Origin: Cladopsammia gracilis | Lineage: Eukaryota; Cnidaria; Anthozoa; Scleractinia; Dendrophylliidae | Direction: 5' to 3' | Length of the DNA: 64,000 nt | Assembly: GCA_022457155.1 (NCBI GenBank) | Contig: JAJGOT010000448.1 | Location: 471,501-535,500 of the forward strand | Shown: piece by piece, positions 11,440-22,819 of the stretch | Layout: each line of letters starts with the position of its first letter | How positions within the stretch are numbered: position 1 is the stretch's first letter | Made by a program: the position numbers and the translations under genes | Notes under the pieces: generated by a model | Told to the model about the DNA's origin: nothing | Seen by the model: only the letters and a program-made list of their open reading frames with translations | The model's database searches: none

Positions 11440-14051
11440 TAAATGAAAGCACATGCCATCGAAGGAGACTTTAATTTTAATTTTTTTACAGAAGCTCTAT
11501 TAGCAGAAATCTGATGCATTACTTATTTCACACTAGTTGTGTCAATTAAAGATATAAAAAGTCGTAAGGTAGTCATATTATAAAAAAGTTGGTTTTCGGT
11601 TATGGCGCCACCCATAACACGGAGTCAAATATTTTCCCATCCGGCCTTCCCGCTCAGTCAATAAGATAATATTATCGCACAATTCCAAATTTGCAAGGAA
11701 AAAATCACGCGGATTGTGATTTATTGTTTCATGTAATATAAATTCTATATACGTCTGCATTGATTATAAACCCTTTGTGAAAATATATAATTGGTGAATT
11801 GTATTAACTATCTTTGGAATATTGGACGATAGAATGAAATTAGGCCATTCGTATAAGGGAAACTTTACTGGTTGGCAGGCCGGCCTTCTTCAAGGAATCA
11901 TAAGTGTTGACTAGAACCGTCACAAGCTGACATTTAGTGGCTAAAGAAGACAATCATGGAATATTTGTGCTCACTCCGTCAGCCGTTAGGCGCCGCCGTC
12001 CGAATGGATATTCGCCCGAACGGGAGCGATATCGAAGCGATAAGAGGCGGCTGTATTCTCATATCTCTCTGGTGCAATAATCACCCCACACTTTCAAGTG
12101 CATTTGCAACACCCACACAGTTTTATTTCTTATGAATTGTATTCTGCGGTCTCTACTGTTTACCAAAGTCAAATGGGGAAAATAGATGGAATGGTACTGT
12201 GGCCGGCCAGAACATTTCAGGGTAAAACAACAACGACAACAGGCACTTTATTGATACACGGGGTAGCTATAGTGAACCGGCTAAAGTTCTAGCGTTCGAT
12301 AAACAGCTTATTTACTGTGATTAAAATAAACTAATAAAAATATACTAAGAAACTGAATCAAGATGCTGGACATCACAATATTAAAATATTAACAAAAAAA
12401 AACGTACCTCCTTTCGGCCCACTTTATCAGTGGTGCGACACTACCATGATAGCTCGTCCGAAGTTTTCCGAAACAAACAGAATAACGTGCCAAGAATTTC
12501 TCGAGGCGTAACGAACTAACCAGAACAATAATAAATTCCTTGTTGTGTTCGAATAGTGATATTGCTCTGCCTGGGATAATTATTTGTGTCGTTCTTCGAG
12601 TAGTTTTGTTTTAATAACAGTTGGCTCCCACAACTCATACCTTGCAATGGTATTTCTCCTGCACCCTTCAATTTGATCTATTGCTCGCCTTTGAATATCA
12701 TTTTGGTTAGCCGTCAAATGTGCATTGGAAGTCTTCGTGCTACTAGAGTGAAGATGACCAAAGCCCAGCGCGCCACCAATGCTAAATCTAAAGCAATTGC
12801 TTCCCAAACAGGAACTTACACATGCTTTTCAATAGTGATGCAAGCAAAAGTAGAAATATAACCGCCAGCATTTATTTATTATGACAATGTGAAAATGGGG
12901 TGGACGCAAGTATTAGCTTATAAGCGCAGGCACAGGGACAGGTTTTTTTTTTCTGCTCGAGCTGAAATGCCGCTGTGACAAACGCCTGTGCTCGCATCGT
13001 TAGTGAAAAACAGGCTTTGAGAATAAGATGTATATCCACTTTAGAGCAGGTTTTTTCTGTAAAATAGCTCGAAGCTGTATCTTGTATTTTTTGTGGGAGT
13101 CCCTGTTAGTGATCACTAATAGGTTTGATTGTATACTGGATCACTAGGGCTGAAATAAAACCGTATGTCGACTAGAAATTTTGTGTTTAGATCGGGACGA
13201 AATATTCATGTCATGAAGTAGCAAAAAACTATATTTCGCGAAGCGAGATTAATTAAAACGCATCACGTGCACATTACTTTGGAAACCAGCATTCTGTTTA
13301 TGGCTAAGAATGTTCCAACAGTCCAAACTGAGAGAATAATGGATTGCATGTAACTGTCTCTTTCCAGAACGCGTTGGTGAAGCCGTGCAGAAACCACATC
13401 TTGCGCAAATCAGGCAGCTTCCTGCCCTTTTACTTTCCGCCATCGCGCAGTACTAGAACCAAAAACAAAGGATAGAGGCGGGGATCTTATTGCTTGTCAC
13501 CAGAATAAAGAAAAAAAAACCGTAACGCTGGTTCTGGAAGCTACATTTTAAACCACTTCACTAGTTTATATTAAGTCTTTATAAATGAAGGCGTTTTCAA
13601 TTCATTGATAAAACTGTTCAAGCATAACCGGTAAGAAGGACAAATTAACGAGTCGGACGAAACTTGAGTGTTTTCAGAAACACACTCCTGTGCTGTCGAC
13701 AAAGGTTTACCCCAAAACTGTACGTTCCAAGACCTCTTAATGTTTTGCCAAATTACAGATCTGTGAACGCTATAGGTTCGCCACCAACTGCAGCTATATT
13801 TATAAGTAAGCAGCCACAAAATTGTCGGTCTGACGACTCGTCGCTTTCAGAATGTTTTTCCTTCTTATCAGGTCATCTTTTTTCAGCTTCCGATACTTGT
13901 GAAGGAAATTGAGAAAACTAAGAAACGGTGAGAAGTGAACGAACGTAGCGAAGATACGTGTTAACCGTCCTACATTTACTTTACGGCAAGCATTATTATG
14001 TATTTAGTGGCACATTTTTGCGAATCCTTGAAGTTGCGCGACAAGCGGAAA
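11440..14051. other. Intergenic stretch, no gene recognised
   Basis: Only short, non-conserved open frames. No recognised domain, RNA gene or clear repeat was found on either strand. Confidence 0.4.
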
Positions 14052-14562
14052 GAGGGGCCATGTAGCAGGGACATGTCGCAGCGACATGTAGCAACGACAA
14101 AAATGTGTGTAGTATACACGAGGGGCATGTAACAGGGACAAAATCCTAGCGCTTGCACACACATTAAAATGTCGCGTGGACATGTCTCAGGGACATGTTG
14201 CAGCGACACGTCCCCTCGTGTGAACTGATACTGTCATTATCGTGCAACACCAATTTTTGTGTCATTTTGTTCCCGCGACTTATCCCATGAAGTTGACTCC
14301 GTGCGACATGTTGCGGGGACAAACTGTTCCCAAAATTGGTGTTGCACAATTATGAAAGTATTAGTCCACACGAGGGGACGTGTCGCTGCATTATGTCCCT
14401 GAGACATGTCCCCGCAACATTTTCATGTGTTTGCAAGCGCTATGATTTTGTCCCTGTATGTCCCCGCTGCACGTCCCTGCTACATGTCCCTCAGTGTGTA
14501 CTACACAATGTTTTTGTCGCTGTCACATGTCGCTGCGACATGTCCCTGCTACATGACCCCTC
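14052..14562. repeat. ~510-bp foldback element built on GACATGTCGCTGCGAC-type words
   Basis: The left arm (from 14052, GAGGGGCCATGTAGCAGGG) and the right arm (ending at 14562, CCCTGCTACATGACCCCTC) are complementary. So are inner blocks such as the ACACGAGGGGACGTGTCGCTG region. Within each arm the words ACATGTC, GCAGCGAC and CAGGGACA recur several times, so the element is also internally repetitive. Coding frames across it are artefacts. Confidence 0.75.
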
Positions 14563-14577
14563 GTGTCTGTCCACCTT

Positions 14578-14797
14578 TAAGGTGATGTTACACGGGACGA
14601 TTCGCAACGACGATTTGTAGCTCATTATGGGTGCGCGGACGATTTTCTCCGCAATTTTTGCTTTGCGAAGGTTCAAAAACTTGCAACGCAAAAACGCGAA
14701 TTTTACTCCGCCGACTTGTTTCGTGTAACATAACTGTCGTTAATTTTGTTGCGCTAAACATCGTCGTTGTGAATCGTCCCGTGTAACGTCACCTTTA
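14578..14797. mobile_element. MITE with TIR AAGGTGAYGTTACACGGGAC
   Basis: The left terminus AAGGTGATGTTACACGGGAC continues as GATTCGCAACGACGA and is matched at the right by TCGTCGTTGTGAATCGTCCC then GTGTAACGTCACCTT. TIRs are about 36 bp and total size is about 220 bp, with no ORF. It lies directly beside the 510-bp foldback. Confidence 0.75.
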
Positions 14798-15059
14798 GGA
14801 ACAACGACGGCAACGGGAGCGAGAACGGAAAAACATTAATGACCGAAAACAGTGTGTGTTTTACATTTTGGTACATTTCTTTTCTGTCCCCTGCAAAACA
14901 ACAAAGAAACGGGCTCCCTTCGATACCGTATTAAAAAAAAAGTCTACTTGATAATGAGGTATAGTGTAGACACAAACTAAGAAAATGAATAAACAATCGT
15001 GTCTATTAATTTCCTTTGCTTGCGTCCTCTTGGCCATTATAATTTTTATGCATCGAAAG

Positions 15060-15275
15060 TAGACTGTGAGCAGTTTCTCTTTTTCCGCTAAAGTCAGTAG
15101 GGACGAACGCAAAAAAAAAAAAGCGTGATGAGCGAGCCGCGAGTAGCGCGGGCACCGGCAGGCGAGTACCCGCGCTACTCGCGGATCGCGTCTTCGCCGC
15201 TCGCCGCTCGCTCATCACGCTATTTGTTTGCGTTATACTGACTTTAGCGGAAAAAGAGAGACTGCTCGCAGTCTA
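15060..15275. repeat. Foldback element (TAGACTRCGAGC family), copy 2
   Basis: The outer ends TAGACTGTGAGCAGTTTCTC and GAGACTGCTCGCAGTCTA match those of the element at 10321-10469. The centre is a different GC-rich palindrome (CGTGATGAGCGAGC ... GCTCGCTCATCACG around GAGTAGCGCGGG and CCCGCGCTACTC). Shared ends with an exchanged centre suggest a family that captures inner sequence. Confidence 0.75.
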
Positions 15276-15754
15276 TATCGAAAGGAGCACTTTGATGAAA
15301 TTATAAATTTTATGGAGAATGTGAACCGGCACATGATGACATAACTTTACTTTCTCTAGTCGAAGTTGTCTACGAATTCAGCTCCTGCATGGACAATTCA
15401 GTCACATTAGACAGATTAAACAAATTGGAACAATTGCAAAAAAAAAAGTTTCAAAGAGCGCGAATTATTATTTTCAAGTGACGTTTTCCCTGGCGTTGCC
15501 TTCGTGGTTGCTAAAGCGCCCTATTAAAACCCGCACAAGAATAAATAACTAAAGGTTTGCTGAAGAACTTCAGTAAGAATATTAAAATTATAGTTGTCCG
15601 ACGTTTCGATGTTTCAAAGAGTGAAAATATTGAGGTGGCATAAGAAAAAAATGAGTGAAAACATAACTGACATTTTTTTGTGCGTGTTATATGAATAACT
15701 TCGCGCGGATGGAATCTGTTTCCACGTTCAAGGATGGTTGGCGTTCTTTGATTA

Positions 15755-15982
15755 TCAGCATTTCGTAAATGAGACAATCGAATTTGTTTCGGCACTTTTT
15801 GAGTACCGAACTGAGTTGTTAACAAAATTCGGTTTCAACATTCCGTGCTCCTCGTGCATGTGTTTTCCAATTGAAGAGTTTAAGGAGCTATGCTCTTCAA
15901 CACGTTGGTGTAGATATAGGTTAGTATAACCAACACAGTCCATATCGCATGAACCCGACATTGAAAATTGTACACGACCCAT
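15755..15982 (-). pseudogene. Decayed Penelope-like GIY-YIG endonuclease fragment
   Basis: The minus-strand translation contains CVGYTNLYLHQRVEEH, then SSIGKHMHEEHG. This resembles the YVGYT...HLHQR.EEH core of GIY-YIG endonuclease domains attached to Penelope-like reverse transcriptases (family knowledge). No full domain remains. An eroded terminal hammerhead-like segment (minus strand, roughly 15590-15640, containing GAAACGTCGG) lies downstream in the same orientation. Confidence 0.6.
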
Positions 15983-16099
15983 TGCTTCCGATTTTTTGGC
16001 TTAAGAACACGGGTTGTAAACGTATTCCGACTTCGTTGCTAAGGGACTAACTCGCTGGATCTGCTGTCAATGGCTTGATTGTTAATGAATCTCCAGTTA

Positions 16100-16430
16100 A
16101 TCGTAGCATCAATTAAGTTTGTAGGGTAGCGGAGGTGTGTGAAGGTGGTCTTGAGAATTCACACTCTATGTGTTGTTTGGAGGAGAAATTACACGAAGAC
16201 GGGCAAATGCCAAACTACTACAAGAAGTATGTTGATGGTACTCTTGCAATCATGCCTGGTCCCCCAGCAGCGGCTGCTTTTCTTGATGTTCTTAATTCTA
16301 ATCGGCTACAGATAACACACCCTTCCCTTCCTGGGAATGAACATTTCAAAGCGTATACAGGAAACCCATGAACACCGGGCTTTACCTACATTACGACAGC
16401 CACGTCGACACTAAGGTGCAGGATTGCGGT
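16100..16430 (+). pseudogene. Decayed Penelope-like reverse-transcriptase fragment
   Basis: The translation CCLEEKLHEDGQMPNYYKKY, then VDGTLAIMPGPPAAAAFLDV, matches the motif C region of Penelope-like RTs (family pattern YVDDTLAIM). The second catalytic Asp is Gly here (YVDGT). The match resumes in another frame after 16370 (NTGLYLHYDSHVD), showing a frameshift. It faces away from the GIY-YIG remnant at 15755-15982, so the two pieces form an inverted pair. Confidence 0.65.
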
Positions 16431-16439
16431 TTATCAAAA

Positions 16440-17230
16440 CATCGTGATAGAATATTGTTAGTTTGATAATTGATATTTTGATATCTCAGTGATATTTGGG
16501 TGATAACAGAATGATAAAAGCAAAAAATAATTTTCCATTTTAAATATCAAAAATATCATTATCATATCGTATTTACATGATAGTTGCTGGAAGAATTTTC
16601 GCTATCAAATTTTCGAATTATCATTATCAAGGTATCACTATCAAGTTAGAATCATATCATGTATCACTATCATTCTCAAATCTCACTCAAGCGATTTCAC
16701 CATTTTACCAAGCATAACAGACACAAAGATATTGTGATATATCATGATAATATCAAAATTGTCCACCTAGTACCTATCTAGGAGCATAGAAAGTTTTCTT
16801 GAAATAAAGCAAGTTATCATATCATACATACATACATACATACATACATACATACATACATACATACATACATACATACTTTATTACCACGTCCCCAAAG
16901 GGGATTTTCAGAGGCAATGATAAAATGATAAAATACAATTATGAAATACAATGATAAAATACAATGATAAAATATAATACAAAATACTATAGAATTCTAA
17001 TCACATAGAATTGTAAAAATTATTTAAAAGCTGAGATTTAAGGCGACGCTTAAAATCGATAACCGATTCGCAAAGTTTAAAATCGTTCGATAGAGTATTC
17101 CATAAAGTGACTGCCCTATAATGTATCATGTATCACTATGACTCTCAATCTCACTCTATTGATTTAAGAAAGAAGACAAGACACAGTGATAGTTTGATAT
17201 ATCATGATAAGATCAATTCGTCCATGTATT
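16440..17230. repeat. AT-rich zone dense in TATCA/TGATA words, with (CATA)n microsatellite
   Basis: TATCATTATCA, ATATCATGATA and related words recur at 16440-16760 and again at 17110-17215 (ATCACTATGACTCTCAATCT-like blocks occur in both). A (CATA)n tract occupies about 16823-16878. The same ATATCATGAT words form the core of the satellite at 17924-18472, so this zone may be degenerate satellite. Confidence 0.5.
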
Positions 17231-17840
17231 TACAGAAGTACTTTGCCTTTTTCTTTTCTCATAATACTCTTACATTAACTCGGCTTACATTAGTTTGTGC
17301 CTTTTTAGTCGGTTCACTTTCTAGATCTGTGTTAAATCTGTTATTAACAAACCAAAAAAGAATATTCCGTTTGTATTGAGTCATTTTGCGTGTAACTTCG
17401 AAGTACTGGTCGAGACGACGAAATCCCTGTTCGCAGGATTCAGTGTTGACGCCTTTGATGGTAGAAAACTGGGGAAGGTGTGGGTGAAATTCACATTTGG
17501 GATTGTCCGGGGGCATACATTTGTTAGGAATATTAGAAGGAAATTTTTCTTTTTTGAAACCCATGTTGCCAAGCACGAATTAGCAAGTATCAAGCGTTGA
17601 ATTCGAAAATTTATCATGTTGTTTACAAGTTTGCTTAAAAAAAGGAACAGACAAAAACACAAAAGAAAAGACAAAGTAAAGTAAACTAGAACGCATGTTT
17701 CCAAAAAAAGCGCAGAAATTAAAAACAAAACAGTACAGTGTAAAAGTAATTGAAACAAAAAAGAAGGCTAGCTACTATTAGGGAATAAAAGACACAAATT
17801 AGTCACAGAGTATTGTCTATTGCACTTGGCGGGGGTAGGT

Positions 17841-17908
17841 GTAAGGGTTAGGGTTAGGGTTCGGGTTAGGGTTCGGGTTAGGGTTATGGTTAGGGTTAGG
17901 GTTTCGAG
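17841..17908 (+). repeat. Interstitial telomeric repeat (TTAGGG)n
   Basis: About ten consecutive hexamers of TTAGGG, including the variants TTCGGG (twice) and TTATGG. Unique sequence flanks it on both sides, so it is internal rather than a chromosome end. TTAGGG is the cnidarian and vertebrate telomere repeat (established). It lies immediately before a satellite array. Confidence 0.9.
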
Positions 17909-17923
17909 TCGAGGGGAACAGAA

Positions 17924-18472
17924 GTATTCTGATATCATGATTTTTCACTCTATCACTGGGAGAAGAAGAAATTCGACTTAATTAAATATTCTGATAATAT
18001 CATGATTTATCACTTTATCACTGGGAGAAGAACAAATTCGACTTAATTAAATATTCTGATAATATCATGATTTATCACTCTATCACTGTGGTAGTACAGG
18101 TAAAGTTCCTTCATTAAGTATTCTGATAAAATCATGATTTATCACTCTATCACTGGTAGTAGAAGTAAAGTTACCTTATTAAATATTCTGATAATATCAT
18201 GATTTATCACTCTATCACTGGTAGTAGAGGTTAAAGTTCCTTCATTAAATATTCTGATATCTTAATTTATCACGCTATCACTCGGAAGAGAACAAATTCT
18301 ACTTAATTAAATATATTCTGATAATATCATGATAAATCACTGTATCACTGGGAGGAGAACAAATTCTACTTAATTAAATATTCTGATAATATCATGATAA
18401 ATCACTGTATCACAGGGAAAAGAAGAAATAGTAACTTAATTAAATATTCTGATAATATCATGATAACATATC
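17924..18472. repeat. ~63-bp tandem satellite, about nine units
   Basis: The unit core is AATATTCTGATAATATCATG followed by ATTTATCACTCTATCACTGG and a variable AGAA-rich spacer. Units recur near 17924, 17988, 18048, 18115, 18180, 18243, 18310, 18375 and 18440. Spacing is about 60-67 bp and the units are diverged. The core includes the palindrome ATATCATGAT. Confidence 0.85.
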
Positions 18473-18726
18473 TTTATACGAGAAAAACCCATTGCGGAAT
18501 ATCAAAAAAAAATCAACCCCTTATATCACCAAGGATATATCATGATAATAGCAATATTTTTAAGAAGAGATGTATTAGAAAAAAAATGATATATCATAAC
18601 TGATTATTAGTTTTGATATAATGATAATTGTTTTATTATGCATATTCCTGAGCTGCACTTGTAAAGACAAGAGCGCGCACAAAAAAGTGATCAATGCACA
18701 GCAGTCAACTTGTAAGTAAACAACTT

Positions 18727-18808
18727 ACGTCACTTCTGCATGCATAAAACTATTGTCTGTAGGTATGACGTCACTTCTGCGTGCATAAAACTATTGTCTG
18801 TAGGTATG
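18727..18808. repeat. Two 41-bp tandem copies
   Basis: ACGTCACTTCTGCATGCATA plus AAACTATTGTCTGTAGGTATG is repeated once with a single change (GCATGC to GCGTGC). Each copy contains a TGACGTCA-type CRE-like palindrome at the junction. Function unknown. Confidence 0.8.
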
Positions 18809-19142
18809 ACGTAACAGAAACAGCAAGCAATAATTAGCTGCGTGCTTATAGCCAATCAAATTCGAGCTAGTGACATCAATGTATAATAATACGCAATACT
18901 GCACCTCTCTCCACGTCGATCAACGCTATAAGACCGGCCTGTTAAAACTGAATGAACTCGAAGCGATCAAGTTTGTACTACTGACAACGAGATATGTTAA
19001 TTGTCTTAATTATTTGTGCTGTTTTTCATGGATCCACATCGATGAACAATTTTCAAACTTTGCTACTGAGGTTTAAAAATAATATACGATCTGCTTACAT
19101 TCCCGCGATACCTGAAGATACGGAGACATGAATTTAGTTCCA

Positions 19143-19291
19143 ATCGATGGCAATCGATGAAGTTCGCGACCACCTAAGTGTGATTATCGATTGATCATCG
19201 ATTGGCCGATGCCAATCGATGCTAATCAAAAGTAATTAATCGATTGTTATCGATTGATCGATTGATTTTCCGATCATCGATTTTCATCGAT
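19143..19291. promoter_or_regulatory. Homotypic cluster of ten ATCGAT sites
   Basis: Within about 150 bp the palindrome ATCGAT occurs ten times (near 19143, 19153, 19185, 19196, 19215, 19238, 19248, 19256, 19275 and 19285), mostly as ATCGATTG or its complement CAATCGAT. ATCGAT is the preferred core of Cut/Cux-type homeodomains and ATCGATT overlaps Onecut sites (established). Spacing is irregular, so this is not a simple tandem repeat. A regulatory role is inference; a decayed repeat is the alternative. Confidence 0.35.
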
Positions 19292-19497
19292 TGTCTAGGC
19301 CCTGTTAAAAACAATGTTACAAAAAGCGTATCGACTATCGTCAACATGGAAAGCGTTTACCGATGAGTGTGAAGTTCGGCTCAAGACCACCTTCACACTT
19401 AATTAGGGTATATACTTTCGATATTGGCAGGTGTAAGGTACTGACTAGTTCTAATGAACTTCTCATCGACAAACGAACATTAGATAATAATTGCTTT

Positions 19498-19692
19498 TAG
19501 TAGAAATACAAAAATTAACGCGATACGACGTTTCGATTATCAAGTAGGAAATGACAGAAAGAAAAGGTGAATATAAATATTAAGTGAGAAACAGATAATT
19601 AACATCAACCTTTTCTTTCTGTCATTTTCTACTTGACAATGATGTCAGAGACATCGAAACGTCGTATCGCGTTAATTTTTGTATTTCTACTA
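19498..19692. mobile_element. Inverted pair of Penelope-like ends with hammerhead-like motif
   Basis: The arms TAGAAATACAAAAATTAACG and its complement (ending at 19692) enclose GCGATACGACGTTTCG and its complement. On the + strand, 19628-19668 can fold as stem I UAC/GUA, core UUGACAA(U), stem II GAUGUC-AGA-GACAUC, GAAA, then CGUC. That is a hammerhead layout with U3 and A8 replacing C3 and G8. The left arm (minus strand) keeps core and GAAA but has lost stem II. Confidence 0.5.
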
Positions 19693-20011
19693 TTTGTCTA
19701 TTTAACAAACCTTGTGTCATAATAATTGCTATCATGAATAAATAATAGGCGTGCTAAAAATGTAAACAAAGTTTACACGGTGTTTAAGGTTACAGTGTAC
19801 CTTCGGGGGTGTCTCCAGTATAACAGCTCTAGCGTCGTACGATTACATTTAATATACCTAAACCCAGATATCAAATTAAAGCTTATAGAGCTGGCTATCT
19901 AAATATGGAAACCATTTGGTAATAAAATGAATTGTCGAATGTTTTCCGAGGCCTAAATGCGAACGTCCGAATCAGCTTTAAAACGCTACAACTCAAAGCG
20001 ATTATTATATT

Positions 20012-20381
20012 AGGGGTGGCGAATGGTACCTTCAAAATCGTGGGTCTCGGAAAATTTTGGTCCGGTCTCGAAATCTCGGCAGTTTTTGTTTTAAGTCTCA
20101 AAGTCTCGTTTGGCTGGTGTTTTTTCTGTCTCGGAGTCTCGGATTTTTTTCCTTGAGGTCTCGGAGTCTCGGATACTTTTGTCAAGCATTCTCATTCTTC
20201 ATCCTTGTTTGTTGTTTGATAGGTGAATCGGATATTTTTGGCACTAAGTCTCGGGTCGTTTTTTTCCCGCATTGGGTCTCGGGCTCGGATTTTGTAACGT
20301 AGCTGCGGTCTCGGTCTCGGATTTTGAAACAAGGGTCTCGGCGTCTCGGCGAGTCTCGGATTTACCATTCGCCACCCCTTA
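20012..20381. mobile_element. hAT-like MITE filled with TCTCGG repeats
   Basis: The termini TAGGGGTGGCGAATGGTA (20011-20028) and TACCATTCGCCACCCCTTA (20363-20381) are inverted repeats. Between them GTCTCGG/AGTCTCGG occurs more than a dozen times, a simple repeat unlike the flanks. The AGGGGTGGC-type end suggests a hAT relative. No transposase. No clean target duplication was found. Confidence 0.65.
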
Positions 20382-22174
20382 TATTTTGCTAATTTGATTT
20401 GTTCTCGGGTTTCCGGACACGAAGCGCTAAAAAAACGTGTCGGCGATTTCCCATATTCAATTGCAGTGAAAAGTTACAGAATATTTTCGAAAGGGGGAGA
20501 AAAAAAGTTGGAATGATCGCACGGAAATGGCTCTTGACGAAAAAGTTTTCGGAATTAAGAAATTCGCCGACACGTGTTTATTGATTTTGTTAGCCTAGCT
20601 TCTGTCCAAATTTAAGGAAAATCGAACAAATTCCCTTTGAGTTGTAGCTCTTTAAAGTGTCCCCAACAAGCGAAAAATTAACTTTGAGAAAACGGCGCTT
20701 AAAAAAACATATCGCTTAATAAACAAACTACGCTCACAAAAGTTATACCGACATTTCTCCGTCAATTTTCACCTTTTTTCGATTATTATTTTTTTTGGAT
20801 GAAAGTTCATTCTGTAAACTTTATTTTAACGCCAAAAAAAAATTTTCAATAAATTTTCGATCTGAAGGTACACTGTAACTTTAAGGAAACCGTAGTCTAA
20901 ACCAATTTCAATCTGGCTAACCGTAATATTTAAACGTTGTTTACAGTAAAAAGTTTCAAGAAGGCATTTAACAAAGATAGAAAAACGTTTATCAACTTTA
21001 ACCCGAATATAGACGTACAGATGCGCAGGTCAATCATTTGTCAGCCTTAAACCCGCTGTTTTATTAGTTCGACATCGTTAAAACCGGCCCGTACTGACAG
21101 TTTGAGAGGAACAAAGAGGAAGACTCAGTTAATTAACAACTTTGGCTAACTTGCTTCCTTGGATTAATGTCACCCATGCCAGTACTTGCTACAAAACAAC
21201 GAATTAGGGATTGAAAACAACTTTTGGCATTGTGGACTCATGAATAAATAATTTCAGTCTGCTCTGCGTCTCTTGTGTCATGTAAGCCTCTGCAATTTTT
21301 TTTTACTACGAAGTCCTTTCACCATACCGGCTATCATGATCTTGACTTGAAGGTATCCGTCAGCAGGAAAGCGGCATTTCTCTTATTTTGAGAAATGGTA
21401 AAGTTTTGTACCATAAAAGTAGTACGTTCTCCGTACACACTTCGGTCTGAGCGTACAAGCAAAAACTGAATTCGGCAGAACAACAAGACAGGCAAACACG
21501 GGTTTCGAAGTAAATGTTCCTTAGATTTAGACTTCTATATCGAAAAAAAAAAAAACTTCTGAGAGAACAACTAGCTGAAGGGAAAAGAGCTAAGCTGGAC
21601 TATACGCGTTATACCTTCATTAGCGTGAGCATTAACTTAAAAGGTAAGTACAAAAATACAAGCTAATACAAGTTCGAAACCAAAGTGATGCCCGCGACAA
21701 AGTGTTTATATATTCATATTGACCACTTTCTTAAATTAAGCCCGGCCTAAATCTTTTTTAGTTTCTATTCGAATCTCCGGAGAAAAAGAGAAAGGGGAAG
21801 CCGGGGAGAGATTCTAGAAGGCTAACGATGTAATTATCTGTTAAATAATGTATTTTTTTCAGGCACTCATTTTAAGGGAAAAAAAATTGTTATGACATGC
21901 AATGTTTCCATGGCAAGCATGTTTTGGGTCTTCGGTACTGCTTCATCAAATTGTCGGCTTATGATTTTCTTTTTGTACCATATTATGAAAATTATTTTAC
22001 ATGCAATTCAAGTCACTTTTTTTGTATTCAGTTTGTTTCATTCATGGTGGATTTTCTAATTCGCTCTGTCCCAAGATCTAGTGCTTGAAACGTAAGCTTT
22101 TGAATCGCTTTGCGGTGGTCAATTCACCTTGTCAACCCGTATTTCACTCCCCCATCGACGCAGCACCAGTTTCT
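20382..22174. other. Intergenic stretch, no gene recognised
   Basis: AT-rich, short ORFs only. The phrase AAGGTACACTGTAACTTTAAG near 20867 is complementary to CTTAAACACCGTGTAAAC-like text only weakly, but it does match the opposite-strand phrase GGTTACAGTGTACCTTCG at 19788. A larger inverted element spanning about 19785-20890 and containing the TCTCGG MITE is possible but not proven. Confidence 0.35.
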
Positions 22175-22388
22175 TTAACCCTTTAACTCCCAAGAGTGCC
22201 AAATAACAAAATTTAAGAAAAATCCCAAATTTAATTTTCTAAAATATTGAAAAACGAATGGTACCATGCAAAAGTACTGCCAGAGAGGTTTCATTTGAAT
22301 GGTCACACCACAGGATTTCGTCTACGGATTCAATAGTTAGTACTACACTAGTTGTCTCCATAATTGACTCTGGGAGTGAAAGGGTTAA
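22175..22388 (-). mobile_element. piggyBac-type MITE, copy 2
   Basis: TTAA flanks both ends. The termini read CCCTTTAACTCCCAAGAG and CTCTGGGAGTGAAAGGG. The interior (AGTACTTTTGCATGGTACCA on the minus strand) matches the copy at 2511-2724. Length is practically the same (214 bp including both TTAAs), showing a homogeneous family. Confidence 0.8.
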
Positions 22389-22466
22389 TCGTATCAACAA
22401 CAAAATTTTAGGTTGTGATTGGTCATCCACGCGCCTATGTCTTACGTAATTGTCACGCGGTCACGT

Positions 22467-22530
22467 GGGTGTCCAATTACAGCTATCCAATTACAACTTT
22501 TAGCAATTGGATAGCTATAATTGGACACCT
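22467..22530. repeat. Short inverted repeat (GGTGTCCAATTA stem)
   Basis: GGTGTCCAATTACAGCTATC is complementary to GATAGCTATAATTGGACACC about 25 bp away. It forms a compact hairpin of 64 bp. Nothing else identifies it. Confidence 0.6.
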
Positions 22531-22711
22531 ATGTTGGGCGCGCGTCACTCAGGTGCACTTAAATGTTTTTTTTTTTTTTCCTCGCTGTTTCTTCCTGCTT
22601 TCAAACTGATAGAAAATAACCTTGACGTTTTGAGAACAAAAAACTCCACATAGACTTTTTAATGTAGAATTTTGTTATCGATTCGATTAATTAGTAATTG
22701 AACTTCATGTC

Positions 22712-22788
22712 GTACAATTCAGGGGTAATCGTGCTCGTAATTTCAAATCGTCCTCGCGCTACGCGCTCGGCCGATTTGAAATTACTCG

Positions 22789-22815
<27 letters not shown>
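22712..22815. repeat. Foldback hairpin GTACAATTCAGGG
   Basis: GTACAATTCAGGGGTAATCG and TAATTTCAAATCG are matched by CGATTTGAAATTA and CGATTACTCCCTGAATTGTAC. The loop is GC-rich (CTCGCGCTACGCGCTCGG). Typical short foldback element. Confidence 0.7.

Positions 22816-22819
<4 letters not shown>

Noticed and set aside
13976..14691. Frames rich in repeated MSLRHVPATF-like text
   Set aside because: They are translations of the 510-bp foldback element with repeated ACATGTCGCTG words; no protein family matches.
17841..17908. A true chromosome end
   Set aside because: Unique and satellite DNA continues on both sides for tens of kb.
17924..18472. CRISPR-like array
   Set aside because: The spacers are similar to each other and the units are diverged; this is a eukaryotic satellite.
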